Shown: piece by piece, positions 7,597-13,992 of the stretch | How positions within the stretch are numbered: the stretch's first letter is position 1 | How the letters are laid out: each line of letters begins with the position of its first letter | Origin: Saprospiraceae bacterium | Lineage (GTDB): Bacteria; Bacteroidota; Bacteroidia; Chitinophagales; Saprospiraceae | NCBI GenBank assembly: GCA_016715105.1 | Contig: JADKBO010000054.1 | Coordinates: 1-13,992 of the forward strand | DNA: 13,992 nucleotides | Direction: 5' to 3' | Made by a program: the position numbers and the translations under genes | Notes under the pieces: generated by a model | Told to the model about the DNA's origin: nothing | Database searches by the model: none | Seen by the model: only the letters and a program-made list of their open reading frames with translations

Positions 7597-10194
7597 TTAG
7601 ATTATCTCTAATACAAGATCGTCTTGCTGAACCAAGGTTTTTTCCTTAAGAAATACTCTTTTGACTACTCCTTTATTAGAAGCAGTTACTGTGCTCTCCA
7701 TTTTCATGGCTTCGATGGTGAACAATGGCTGATTGACTTCCACTTCTTGCCCTTCTTTGACCAAAATTTTGGATAAACTACCTTGCAAAGGCGAACCAAC
7801 ATGGCTAGGCTCTGACACTTTTACATTGGCAATGATTTCAATTTTAGCTTTTCTGTCTTTGACAATGACGCCGCGATCTGCACCATTGATTCTGAAAATG
7901 GCCAATCTGTTACCGTGTGCATCAGGTTCATTTGCATTGAGGAATTGGATGATGATGCTTTTACCTTTAGAAATATCGAGCATAATTTCTTCATTATGAC
8001 TCAAGCCGTAGAAGAAGGCCAAGGTGGGTAAATGCGAAACCTCACCGAATTGCTCCATGTGATTGTAATAATCTTCGAATACTTTTGGATACAATTGGAA
8101 TGACAAGAAACTGAGGTAGTCGTCCATATCAGGAAACTTCTTTTTGAAGTCCTCATATGCTCCTTCTAGGTCCAGTGGCGGCAAAAAGTCATTGGGTTTT
8201 CCGTCATAAGGTTTTTCCCCTTTCAAAACTTTTGCTTGAAAAACAGCCGGCCAACCTTCATCTCTTTGTCCTAGGTCACCACGCATCATGGCTTTCATAC
8301 TATCAGGAAAATCTATAGAATCTCCCTTATCAATTAAATCTTGGGCTGTATAATTATTAGCAGTCATGAACATGGCCATGTCACCCACAACTTTTGAAGA
8401 AGGTGTTACCTTTACAATACCACCAAAAATGTCATTGACTGCCTTATAATTTTGCTTTATCAAATCAAATTTATCTTCAAGACCCAGCGATTTAGCTTGA
8501 GGGCGTAAATTGGTATACTGTCCTCCAGGAATTTCATTTTGATAAACATCTGCAGTTCCACTTTTCAAATCAGATTCAAATGGATAATAATAAGTTCTTA
8601 CCGCCTCCCAATAATCTGAAAACTTGTTGAGTGAACTCACATCGATATCATTTTCCCTATCATGACCCTTAAACATTTCTACAATTGAGTTGAAATTGGG
8701 TTGTGAAGTGAGTCCAGACATTGAACCCATTGCTACGTCGATCACGTCCACGCCAGCATTCACCGCTTCTAAATAACTCGCTGATTGGATAGAAGAAGTA
8801 TCGTGTGTATGCAAATGAATTGGAATTTCTATCGATCCCTTGAGTGCTTCGATCAATGCCCTGGCTGCGCTTGGTTTGAGCAATCCTGCCATGTCTTTGA
8901 TGGCCAAGATATGTGCTCCTTCGTCTTCAATTCTGCGCGCCATATCCAAATAATAATCAATGTTGTATTTTGGATGTGTGAGTACATCACCTGTATAACA
9001 CATACAAACTTCCGCAATGGAGTCTGTATTATTCACTACCGTGTGGATAGAAGTTTTCATTGCTTCCAACCAATTGAGTGAATCAAAAATTCTGAAAACA
9101 TCGATACCCGTTTTTGCTGATTCTTCAATAAAAGAAACAATGAGGTTATCGGGATAAGCTTTGTAACCTACGGCATTGCTACCCCTGAGCAACATCTGCA
9201 ACATCACATTGGGCATCAACTGCCTGAACAATTCCAATCTTTTCCAAGGTGATTCTTTGAGAAATCTCATGGATACATCAAAGGTTGCTCCGCCCCAAAC
9301 TTCCATTGAGAAAACGTCTTTGCCATGATGTCTAGCAAAACTTTCTGCAATATTGGTCATATCCTTGGTACGCATACGAGTAGCCAGCAAAGATTGATGC
9401 GCATCCCTGAAGGTTGTATCAGTAAACTGGATTGCCTTTGTTGATTTTAATTTTTCCACGACACCTGCCGGACCATAAGAATCAAGAACCTGTTTCCATC
9501 CATCGTCAAAAGATGCTTGACTGTCAAATGGTTGGATGGGAGGTTTAATAAAGGTGATATTAGGATCAATTTTCTTTACTTCTGCATGTCCATTGATGAT
9601 GACGTCTCCCAAATAGGAAATGAGTTTGGTTGCTCTGTCTTTCCATTTAGGTGGCACCAATAATTCTGGGTGGTCGCCTATAAAATTGACAGAAATATCT
9701 CCTTTTCTAAAATCTTCATGTCTGAGGAGATTAATCAAAAATGAAATATTGGATTTCACTCCTCTAATCCTGAATTCCCTTAAGGCTCTAATTAATTTAT
9801 CAGCGGCTTCATTGCGATTCCTACCCCATGCGGTGACTTTTACAAGCAAGCTGTCAAAAAATGGAGAAATATGGGCACCTGCGTAAGCATGACCCGCATC
9901 CAGCCTGATACCAAATCCACTTGCACTTCTGTAAGCCACCAATCTTCCGTAATCAGGTTTGAATCCATTGGAAGGATCTTCTGTTGTGATTCTACACTGT
10001 ATGGCCACTCCCCTCATTTGCACGTCAGCCTGAGATTTTATATCGATACCTTCATAAGAAAGCGGGTAATTCATGGCGATTAAGATCTGGGATTTTACCA
10101 AATCTATTCCAGTGATTACCTCTGTGATGGTATGTTCGACTTGAATTCTTGTATTGACTTCTATGAAAAATATGTTTTCATCTCGGTCAACCAA
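7597..10194 (-). CDS. pyc: Pyruvate carboxylase, main part (end of biotin carboxylase, carboxyltransferase, biotin carrier)
   Basis: Most of pyruvate carboxylase, which makes oxaloacetate from pyruvate, bicarbonate and ATP to refill the citric-acid cycle. Residues 1-170 are the end of the biotin carboxylase domain (FIEVNTRIQVEHT). Then comes the carboxyltransferase barrel: FTDTTFRDAHQSLLATRMRT, SMEVWGGATFDVSMRFL, DVFRIFDSLNWLEAM, LAIKDMAGLL, IPIHLHTHDTS and AMGSMSGLTSQPN. These carry the metal-site Asp and the paired His of HLHTHD. The end is a biotinyl domain with EAMKMES, its Lys 35 residues from the C-terminus, as usual. The TTG at 10194 is only the first usable start in this frame. The frame really continues upstream to about 10294, where it should join the 10242-11036 segment. 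Confidence 0.93.
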   Translation of the reverse strand: MVDRDENIFFIEVNTRIQVEHTITEVITGIDLVKSQILIAMNYPLSYEGIDIKSQADVQMRGVAIQCRITTEDPSNGFKPDYGRLVAYRSASGFGIRLDAGHAYAGAHISPFFDSLLVKVTAWGRNRNEAADKLIRALREFRIRGVKSNISFLINLLRHEDFRKGDISVNFIGDHPELLVPPKWKDRATKLISYLGDVIINGHAEVKKIDPNITFIKPPIQPFDSQASFDDGWKQVLDSYGPAGVVEKLKSTKAIQFTDTTFRDAHQSLLATRMRTKDMTNIAESFARHHGKDVFSMEVWGGATFDVSMRFLKESPWKRLELFRQLMPNVMLQMLLRGSNAVGYKAYPDNLIVSFIEESAKTGIDVFRIFDSLNWLEAMKTSIHTVVNNTDSIAEVCMCYTGDVLTHPKYNIDYYLDMARRIEDEGAHILAIKDMAGLLKPSAARALIEALKGSIEIPIHLHTHDTSSIQSASYLEAVNAGVDVIDVAMGSMSGLTSQPNFNSIVEMFKGHDRENDIDVSSLNKFSDYWEAVRTYYYPFESDLKSGTADVYQNEIPGGQYTNLRPQAKSLGLEDKFDLIKQNYKAVNDIFGGIVKVTPSSKVVGDMAMFMTANNYTAQDLIDKGDSIDFPDSMKAMMRGDLGQRDEGWPAVFQAKVLKGEKPYDGKPNDFLPPLDLEGAYEDFKKKFPDMDDYLSFLSFQLYPKVFEDYYNHMEQFGEVSHLPTLAFFYGLSHNEEIMLDISKGKSIIIQFLNANEPDAHGNRLAIFRINGADRGVIVKDRKAKIEIIANVKVSEPSHVGSPLQGSLSKILVKEGQEVEVNQPLFTIEAMKMESTVTASNKGVVKRVFLKEKTLVQQDDLVLEII

Positions 10195-10241
10195 AAATTC
10201 TACAGTTCCAGCGTTTTTATAACCTACGGCTGAAGTAATTC

Positions 10242-11036
10242 CTACTGCATATTCGTATAATCTATCTTTGGTACTTTGCTTGAGGGTGGTTGCTGGGCAA
10301 TTTCAACTACTTTTGAAATCTTCTTTTGTACGCTGCAATCTCTTTCAAATAAATGGACAATATTACCATGATTGTCCCCCAAAATTTGGACTTCAATGTG
10401 TCTCGGGTTTTCGACAAATTTTTCGATAAAAACCGCTGGATTGCCAAAAGCAGTTTTTGCCTCACCACTTGCTTCATGGTATAAATTTTTGAAATCTTCC
10501 GAATTTCTCACAACCCGCATTCCACGACCACCTCCGCCTGTTGCAGCTTTGATCATGACTGGAAATCCAACTCCTTTCGCGATTTCAAATGCGTCTTCAA
10601 AATTATCGATACTTCCCTCCGAAGCAGAGACAATGGGAACTTTGGCCTTTATGGCAATTTCTTTTGCTCTGATTTTATCGCCCAAGGTTAGCATTGATTC
10701 TGGATCCGGACCTATCCAGATCACACCAGATTCTTGGCAACGAGTAGCAAAATGATCATTTTCAGACAAAAAACCATAACCAGGGTGAATGGCATCGATG
10801 TCATTTTCAATCGCTACCCTAATAATTTCCTCTATATCAAGGTATGGTTTAAGCGGATCTTCATCGGCACCGATCTTATAAGCTTCGTCTGCTTTATATC
10901 TGTGAAGTGAATATCGATCTTCATAGGTGAAAACTGCTACTGTCCTAATATTTAACTCTGAGGCTGCTCTGAATACCCTGATCGCAATCTCTCCTCTATT
11001 GGCCACTAACAATTTTTTAATCTTCCGCAATTCCAT
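10242..11036 (-). CDS. pyc: Pyruvate carboxylase, N-terminal biotin carboxylase part (frameshifted)
   Basis: Start of the same gene. ELRKIKKLLVANRGEIAIRVFRA is the classic biotin carboxylase N-terminus. It is followed by IHPGYGFLSEN, the ATP-grasp glycine loop KAATGGGGRGMRVV, and FIEKFVENPRHIEVQILGD. About 247 residues are authentic up to KVVEIA; the last 17 or so are out of frame. Adding one base to the GGG at 10295-10297 (CCC on the coding strand) gives VEIAPATTLKQSTKDRLYEY, restoring the conserved VEIAPA motif. That joins the two parts into about 1146 residues, the normal family length. Just before the break, Ile-Ser stands where most relatives have His-Gln (RRHQK). Whether the gene is inactive depends on whether the missing base is real. 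Confidence 0.9.
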   Translation of the reverse strand: MELRKIKKLLVANRGEIAIRVFRAASELNIRTVAVFTYEDRYSLHRYKADEAYKIGADEDPLKPYLDIEEIIRVAIENDIDAIHPGYGFLSENDHFATRCQESGVIWIGPDPESMLTLGDKIRAKEIAIKAKVPIVSASEGSIDNFEDAFEIAKGVGFPVMIKAATGGGGRGMRVVRNSEDFKNLYHEASGEAKTAFGNPAVFIEKFVENPRHIEVQILGDNHGNIVHLFERDCSVQKKISKVVEIAQQPPSSKVPKIDYTNMQ

Positions 11037-11395
11037 ACCTGATTTTTTATTAAAAAATTACACACAACTCTTGGAAATAAAATTTCTAGACTTACACTTT
11101 AAATATTTAATCAGACTTGCATTTAGACACAAAATAGGTATTTCGGCATGCGAAGCAGTTCAATGATTTCAGCAATAAACCTGGAAAAATCAACTCCCAA
11201 AAGGAATTCTTATCCGAAATGTGACTCTATCCACAAAGTTTGCAAATTTTTAACACATTTTGCGCTTTCTAAGACGTCATTATTGCGAAAATTTCACTTT
11301 GTAAACAAACCGTTATATTTTTCACAGATTAACTTTTTATTAAACAAATGAAATTTATAATTTATTCATCTTTGCCAGACAATACAACATACATT
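11037..11395. other. Divergent intergenic region, no gene seen
   Basis: A/T-rich DNA between the divergent pyruvate carboxylase and DUF1573 genes, which must carry both promoters. I found no exact TAnnTTTG box on either strand. A perfect palindrome TTAAATATTTAA lies at 11099-11110. The first Met codon of the downstream frame (11348) lies here and would add 16 non-signal-like residues, so I exclude it. Confidence 0.4.
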
Positions 11396-11830
11396 ATGAA
11401 ATCACTGATTAGACTTTCTATTTTGTCATCTTTATTATTTATTGGTTTGATTACCAATGCTCAATCTGCTACTAAAACAGCCCCGGCTGCAGCAGTCCAA
11501 GGCCCTCACATGACTTTCACCAAAGAGTTGATCGATATAGGTAAGGTCAAAAGAGGTGAAAAAAAGACTTTCAAGTTTGAGTTTGTAAATACAGGTACTG
11601 AACCACTAGATTTCGAAATTGTGTCTGGGTGTGATTGCACTACATTAGATTGGCCAAGGAAAAAGGTGAAGGTTGGTGAGAAAGCATACCTTGATGTTAT
11701 CTTCGATAGTACTGAAAAGGAAGAATCTGAGACAGTTGATGTAGATATTTATTTGAGAAATATCAACCCTAAAACCAAAAAGCCTTTCTTCAAAATTGTG
11801 AAGTATAAGTTTGAGTTGATAGAAAAGTAA
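11396..11830 (+). CDS. Secreted DUF1573 protein
   Basis: A 144-residue exported protein. I chose the ATG at 11396 because it is followed at once by a clean signal peptide (MKSLIRLSILSSLLFIGLI, cut near TNA-QS). The in-frame ATG at 11348 would put 16 polar residues before it. After a short Ala/Thr/Pro linker comes one DUF1573 Ig-like beta domain. It shows IDIGKVKRGEKKTFKFEFVN, NTGTEPLDFEIVSGCDCTTLD with the family's paired Cys, WPRKKVKVGEKAYLDVIFDST, and a final strand. DUF1573 proteins are common in Bacteroidota and are thought to be periplasmic or surface structural or adhesive domains; the precise role is unknown. It stands alone, with a terminator hairpin just after its stop. Confidence 0.85.
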   Translation: MKSLIRLSILSSLLFIGLITNAQSATKTAPAAAVQGPHMTFTKELIDIGKVKRGEKKTFKFEFVNTGTEPLDFEIVSGCDCTTLDWPRKKVKVGEKAYLDVIFDSTEKEESETVDVDIYLRNINPKTKKPFFKIVKYKFELIEK

Positions 11831-11839
11831 GCAAAGATA

Positions 11840-11861
11840 GGCTCACTTTAAAAAGTGAGCC
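11840..11861. terminator. Hairpin terminator between convergent genes
   Basis: GGCTCACTTT (11840-11849) and AAAGTGAGCC (11852-11861) form a perfect 10-bp inverted repeat (realistic loop 4-6 nt). It starts 9 bp after the DUF1573 stop. It lies between convergent genes and could serve both. No strong T-run follows directly, so termination strength is uncertain. Confidence 0.65.
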
Positions 11862-11907
11862 CAATTGCATATTTTAAAATTCATTGATAATTTTTGTAGA
11901 CGTCAGT

Positions 11908-13050
11908 CTAAACTGTAACCCAGCCCTGCTTTTTATTACTTTCTAAAATCCTCTCGCAAATGAGCAATTCTCTATACCCGTCTGCAAAAGTCGGAAAGGT
12001 TGCTTGATCTGGCATTTTATTTTGGGCGATGGCATCATATACTTCTTTGAACAACTGTTTGGAAGTATCAGGAAATCCTTCATTATGACCTCCCGGGAAA
12101 GAAATGATAGACCGAGCACCTGCTGCAACCAGAGAAGGATCACGCATCAAATATTCATTTGCCTTGTCTCTATTGCCAACCCACAATTCATTAGGTGATT
12201 CAGAATTCCAAGCAAACGTTTTATTTGATCCTGAGATCTCAAGTTTGAGTTGATTTTTACGACCCGCTGAAACCTGAGAAACCGTGATTGAACCTCTATT
12301 TCCATTGTCAAATCTCAATAATACATTGGCATGATCTTCTGTGTTGATGGCCACATCTGCGTAATCTTCTGGTTGAAGCATTTTTCCAGAATAGGTTTCT
12401 ACTGCTTTCAATGGTTTTTTACGAGTTTTATGGATGGTATTGAAATCAGCCATCACTTCCACTGTTTTAAGCCCTGTAATGTATTCCAATATGTCCATCA
12501 AATGTGAACCAATGTCCGCAATGGCACGTGAGTCTCCTGATTTATCGGGTTCTAAGCGCCAATTATAGTCTGTATTATAGAAGAGCCAGTCTTGCAAGTA
12601 AGAACCCAAAATGGAATAGATATCGCCCAGCTCTCCCGATTCTCGAAGTGCCTTCATATGTCGAACCAATGGATAATATCTGAGATTGAAATGTACGGCA
12701 TTGACAGGCCAGTTCTCTAGCAGTCTGACTAATTCAGCTGCTTCGTGTAAGTCTTTGGCTAGCGGTTTTTCACAAACGACGTGTTTTCCCGCAAGTAAAG
12801 CAGCTTTGGCTTGAGAAAAATGTAGGAAGTTTGGCGTACAAACATGAACACTTACAATGTCTTCCATGGCCAAAAGTTGGTCAAAAGTACATGGCCTTTC
12901 TATACCTAACTGTGCTGCCTTGGCAGTTGCCAATTCTATATTGACTTCGCAAAGAGCGGTCACTTCAATATTTGGCAACCTTCTCAATGCCTCTATGTGT
13001 GCAGGGCCTATGAAACCCGTACCTACTACACCTACCTTTATTTTATTCAT
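11908..13050 (-). CDS. Gfo/Idh/MocA-family NAD(P)-dependent oxidoreductase
   Basis: A 380-residue sugar- or polyol-type dehydrogenase. The N-terminal Rossmann domain has VGVVGTGFIGPAHIEAL (GxGxxG). Further motifs are VSVHVCTPNFLH and GKHVVCEKPLAKD, in which the EKP lysine is the usual catalytic or cofactor residue. The C-terminal substrate domain includes GDSRAIADIGSHLMDILEYITG, where D-x-G-x-H-x-x-D is the family catalytic motif with its His. The end (GHNEGFPDTSKQLFKEVYDAI, FPTFADGYRELLICERILES) is typical of the clade often found with sugar catabolism genes. The substrate cannot be named, and no pathway genes are nearby. It is complete with no anomalies, and its start MNKIKVGVVG fits the fold. 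Confidence 0.92.
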   Translation of the reverse strand: MNKIKVGVVGTGFIGPAHIEALRRLPNIEVTALCEVNIELATAKAAQLGIERPCTFDQLLAMEDIVSVHVCTPNFLHFSQAKAALLAGKHVVCEKPLAKDLHEAAELVRLLENWPVNAVHFNLRYYPLVRHMKALRESGELGDIYSILGSYLQDWLFYNTDYNWRLEPDKSGDSRAIADIGSHLMDILEYITGLKTVEVMADFNTIHKTRKKPLKAVETYSGKMLQPEDYADVAINTEDHANVLLRFDNGNRGSITVSQVSAGRKNQLKLEISGSNKTFAWNSESPNELWVGNRDKANEYLMRDPSLVAAGARSIISFPGGHNEGFPDTSKQLFKEVYDAIAQNKMPDQATFPTFADGYRELLICERILESNKKQGWVTV

Positions 13051-13335
13051 ATGCTTTATTCCGAATTGAATTTTCTAATATGCACAAAGAAACACAAACC
13101 AAAAGAATTGCCAAATATTTTTTTTTGAACGGTTGTAAGAAAACGGGAATATTTTTAAGACGGAAATTTAAAGAAAACTGCAAATGACCAAATAACACAT
13201 TGTTCTCTTCACCTATTTTTGATCCTATATTTAGTTACATGCAATTTGACCTGATAAAGAATCAGGACCATGATTTTATTGTAATTTAAAGACAAATTGA
13301 CTAATTTTGTGGTTTAGTTTTTAATATTATTTAAT
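13051..13335. other. Noncoding region upstream of the oxidoreductase
   Basis: A/T-rich DNA with no coding sequence that I can support. A small perfect hairpin CCTGAT, AAAGA, ATCAGG lies at 13250-13266 without a T-run. The oxidoreductase promoter should lie in its first 100 bp, but no clear TAnnTTTG box is visible. Confidence 0.35.
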
Positions 13336-13512
13336 GGGTGCATTTCATCACTTCGATTTAAATACCCCAGAGGGGTTAAATATTAATAACCATGGATGAA
13401 GTCCATGGCGAAAGATGAAAAGTGAATATTATTTTGGCGGGATTTTTGGCGAAGCTTCCAAAAATCATGACAAAATCCAAACTACAAATTTAAGAAGTGA
13501 TGAAATGAACCC
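13336..13512. mobile_element. 177-bp MITE or REPIN-like element
   Basis: The ends are inverted repeats of 19 bp with one mismatch. The left is GGGTGCATTTCATCACTTC (13336-13354); the right, read inward on the other strand, is GGGTTCATTTCATCACTTC (13494-13512). Inside are three perfect hairpins. They are CCCC-AGA-GGGG (13365-13375), CCATGGA-TGAAG-TCCATGG (13390-13408), and GATTTTTGG with CCAAAAATC around CGAAGCTT (13441-13466). There is no ORF, so it would be non-autonomous. A clear target-site duplication is not seen. The mobile nature is inferred from the structure; a chromosomal structured RNA or repeat is the alternative. Confidence 0.6.
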
Positions 13513-13637
13513 TATTTTCTGAAGTGATCCGGAACGGGAAGGAAGAGCTGCAAGATGATGTAACCAAACCTAATGAAAGAATAATTTCAACCAATATTGG
13601 AATAAAGATTTATGATACAATTATTAAACAATGCTAA
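13513..13637 (+). pseudogene. Possible C-terminal gene remnant
   Basis: The frame ending at TAA 13635-13637 is open back to a TGA inside the right inverted repeat of the 177-bp element. It reads like protein (SEVIRNGKEELQDDVTKPNE, then ISTNIGIKIYDTIIKQ). It has no start codon of its own in a sensible place and overlaps the antitoxin ATG by 7 bp, as operon neighbours often do. It may be the tail of a gene cut by the element. No family recognised; it could be chance. Confidence 0.25.
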
Positions 13638-13840
13638 CACTAAACCCACATTATATTACAGACAACACAGGCAAAAAAATATCTGTGGTGCTTCCTATAA
13701 AGGATTTTAAAGCCATTATGGAAGAGCTGGAAGAGTTGGAAGATATCAAGCTTTATGACGAAGCTAAAAAATCCGATGAGGCTTCTATTCCGATTGAAGA
13801 TGCCTTCAAAATGATTGAAGCCGAACGCAAAGCGAAGTAA
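13631..13840 (+). CDS. Type II antitoxin, Phd/YefM- or RelB-like
   Basis: A 69-residue protein. The N-terminal NPHYITDNTGKKISVVLPIKDFKAIMEELE resembles the DNA-binding, Phd/YefM-like part of short Bacteroidota antitoxins. The acidic helical tail (ELEDIKLYDEAKKSDEASIP, then IEDAFKMIEAERKAK) is the kind that wraps the toxin. It overlaps the toxin start by one base (TAATG), so the two are translationally coupled. It would neutralise the RelE/ParE-like toxin and probably repress its own promoter. The family call is from resemblance and position. Confidence 0.8.
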   Translation: MLTLNPHYITDNTGKKISVVLPIKDFKAIMEELEELEDIKLYDEAKKSDEASIPIEDAFKMIEAERKAK

Positions 13841-13992
13841 TGCCTTACAAAGTAACATTAAAAAAAAGCGCTCTCAAGACCCTTAAAAAAATCAATGAGC
13901 CATATTATTCAGCAATTAAAGAGGCCATTTACAGCCTTGCCGATAATCCACGACCTACAAGGCTACAAAAAACTAAATGGTAGAGATGGTTA
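13840..13992 (+). pseudogene. RelE/ParE-superfamily toxin, frameshifted and cut by the window end
   Basis: Starts at the ATG overlapping the antitoxin stop. MPYKVTLKKSALKTLKKINE followed by AIKEAIYSLADNPRP is the first half of a RelE/ParE fold toxin (ribosome-dependent mRNA cleavage or gyrase poisoning). The frame as written stops at TAG 13981-13983 after 47 residues. Deleting one A from the AA at 13959-13960 gives TGYKKLNGRDG, the expected RelE continuation (G-x-K-K-L-x-G-R-x-G), open to the window end. So there is either a disabling insertion or a sequence error. An inactive toxin with an intact antitoxin is a tolerated state. Confidence 0.75.

Noticed and set aside
7733..10755. Plus-strand reading frames of 70-127 residues opposite pyruvate carboxylase
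   Set aside because: They are antisense shadows of a conserved coding region, with no domain resemblance.
11348..11395. Upstream ATG as start of the DUF1573 gene
   Set aside because: It would place 16 polar residues before a clean signal peptide that begins at the ATG at 11396.
11897..11910. TAGAC-GTCA-GTCTA hairpin as terminator of the oxidoreductase gene
   Set aside because: Short stem and, on the minus strand, followed by A-rich rather than T-rich DNA; the hairpin at 11840-11861 is a better candidate.

Overview
The window looks like a chromosomal segment of a Bacteroidota bacterium, possibly Saprospiraceae or a relative. The reasons are low-to-moderate GC, a DUF1573 secreted protein ending its signal peptide in 'NAQ', a TAnnTTTG-type -7 promoter box, an IS1634-like transposase, and protein matches that feel bacteroidotal throughout. 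This placement is inference; there is no rRNA or marker gene.

Layout. Positions 1 to about 1000 are the 3' part of an IS1634-like insertion sequence. It appears to have cut the end off a small membrane-protein gene (993-1313, minus). Upstream of that gene on the minus strand lie an NmrA-type NAD(P)-binding protein (1337-2191), an AraC-type regulator (2265-3143) and a Cdd1-type helix-hairpin-helix protein (3163-3633), closely spaced as a likely operon. From about 3700 to 5375 there is no gene but a long array of about 37 degenerate tandem units, each containing an inverted repeat. It is the most unusual feature here. It runs right up to, and supplies, the stop codon of a pyridoxamine-5'-phosphate-oxidase-like flavoprotein gene (5376-6014, minus).

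Divergent from that flavoprotein is a MocR-type (GntR/aminotransferase fusion) regulator (6123-7581, plus) broken by one frameshift and one in-frame TAG. Convergent with it is a pyruvate carboxylase gene (7597-11036, minus) of otherwise normal length, interrupted by a single-base frameshift that can be placed at a GGG run at 10295-10297. Next come a secreted DUF1573 protein (plus), a hairpin terminator, and a Gfo/Idh/MocA oxidoreductase (minus).

The right end holds a 177-bp element with 19-bp terminal inverted repeats and three internal hairpins (a MITE or REPIN-like element). It is followed by a toxin-antitoxin pair whose toxin has a one-base frameshift and runs off the window. Three single-base indels at short homopolymers (MocR, pyruvate carboxylase, toxin) raise the question of sequence error versus real gene decay. 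The extra nonsense codon in the MocR gene argues that at least that one is real.
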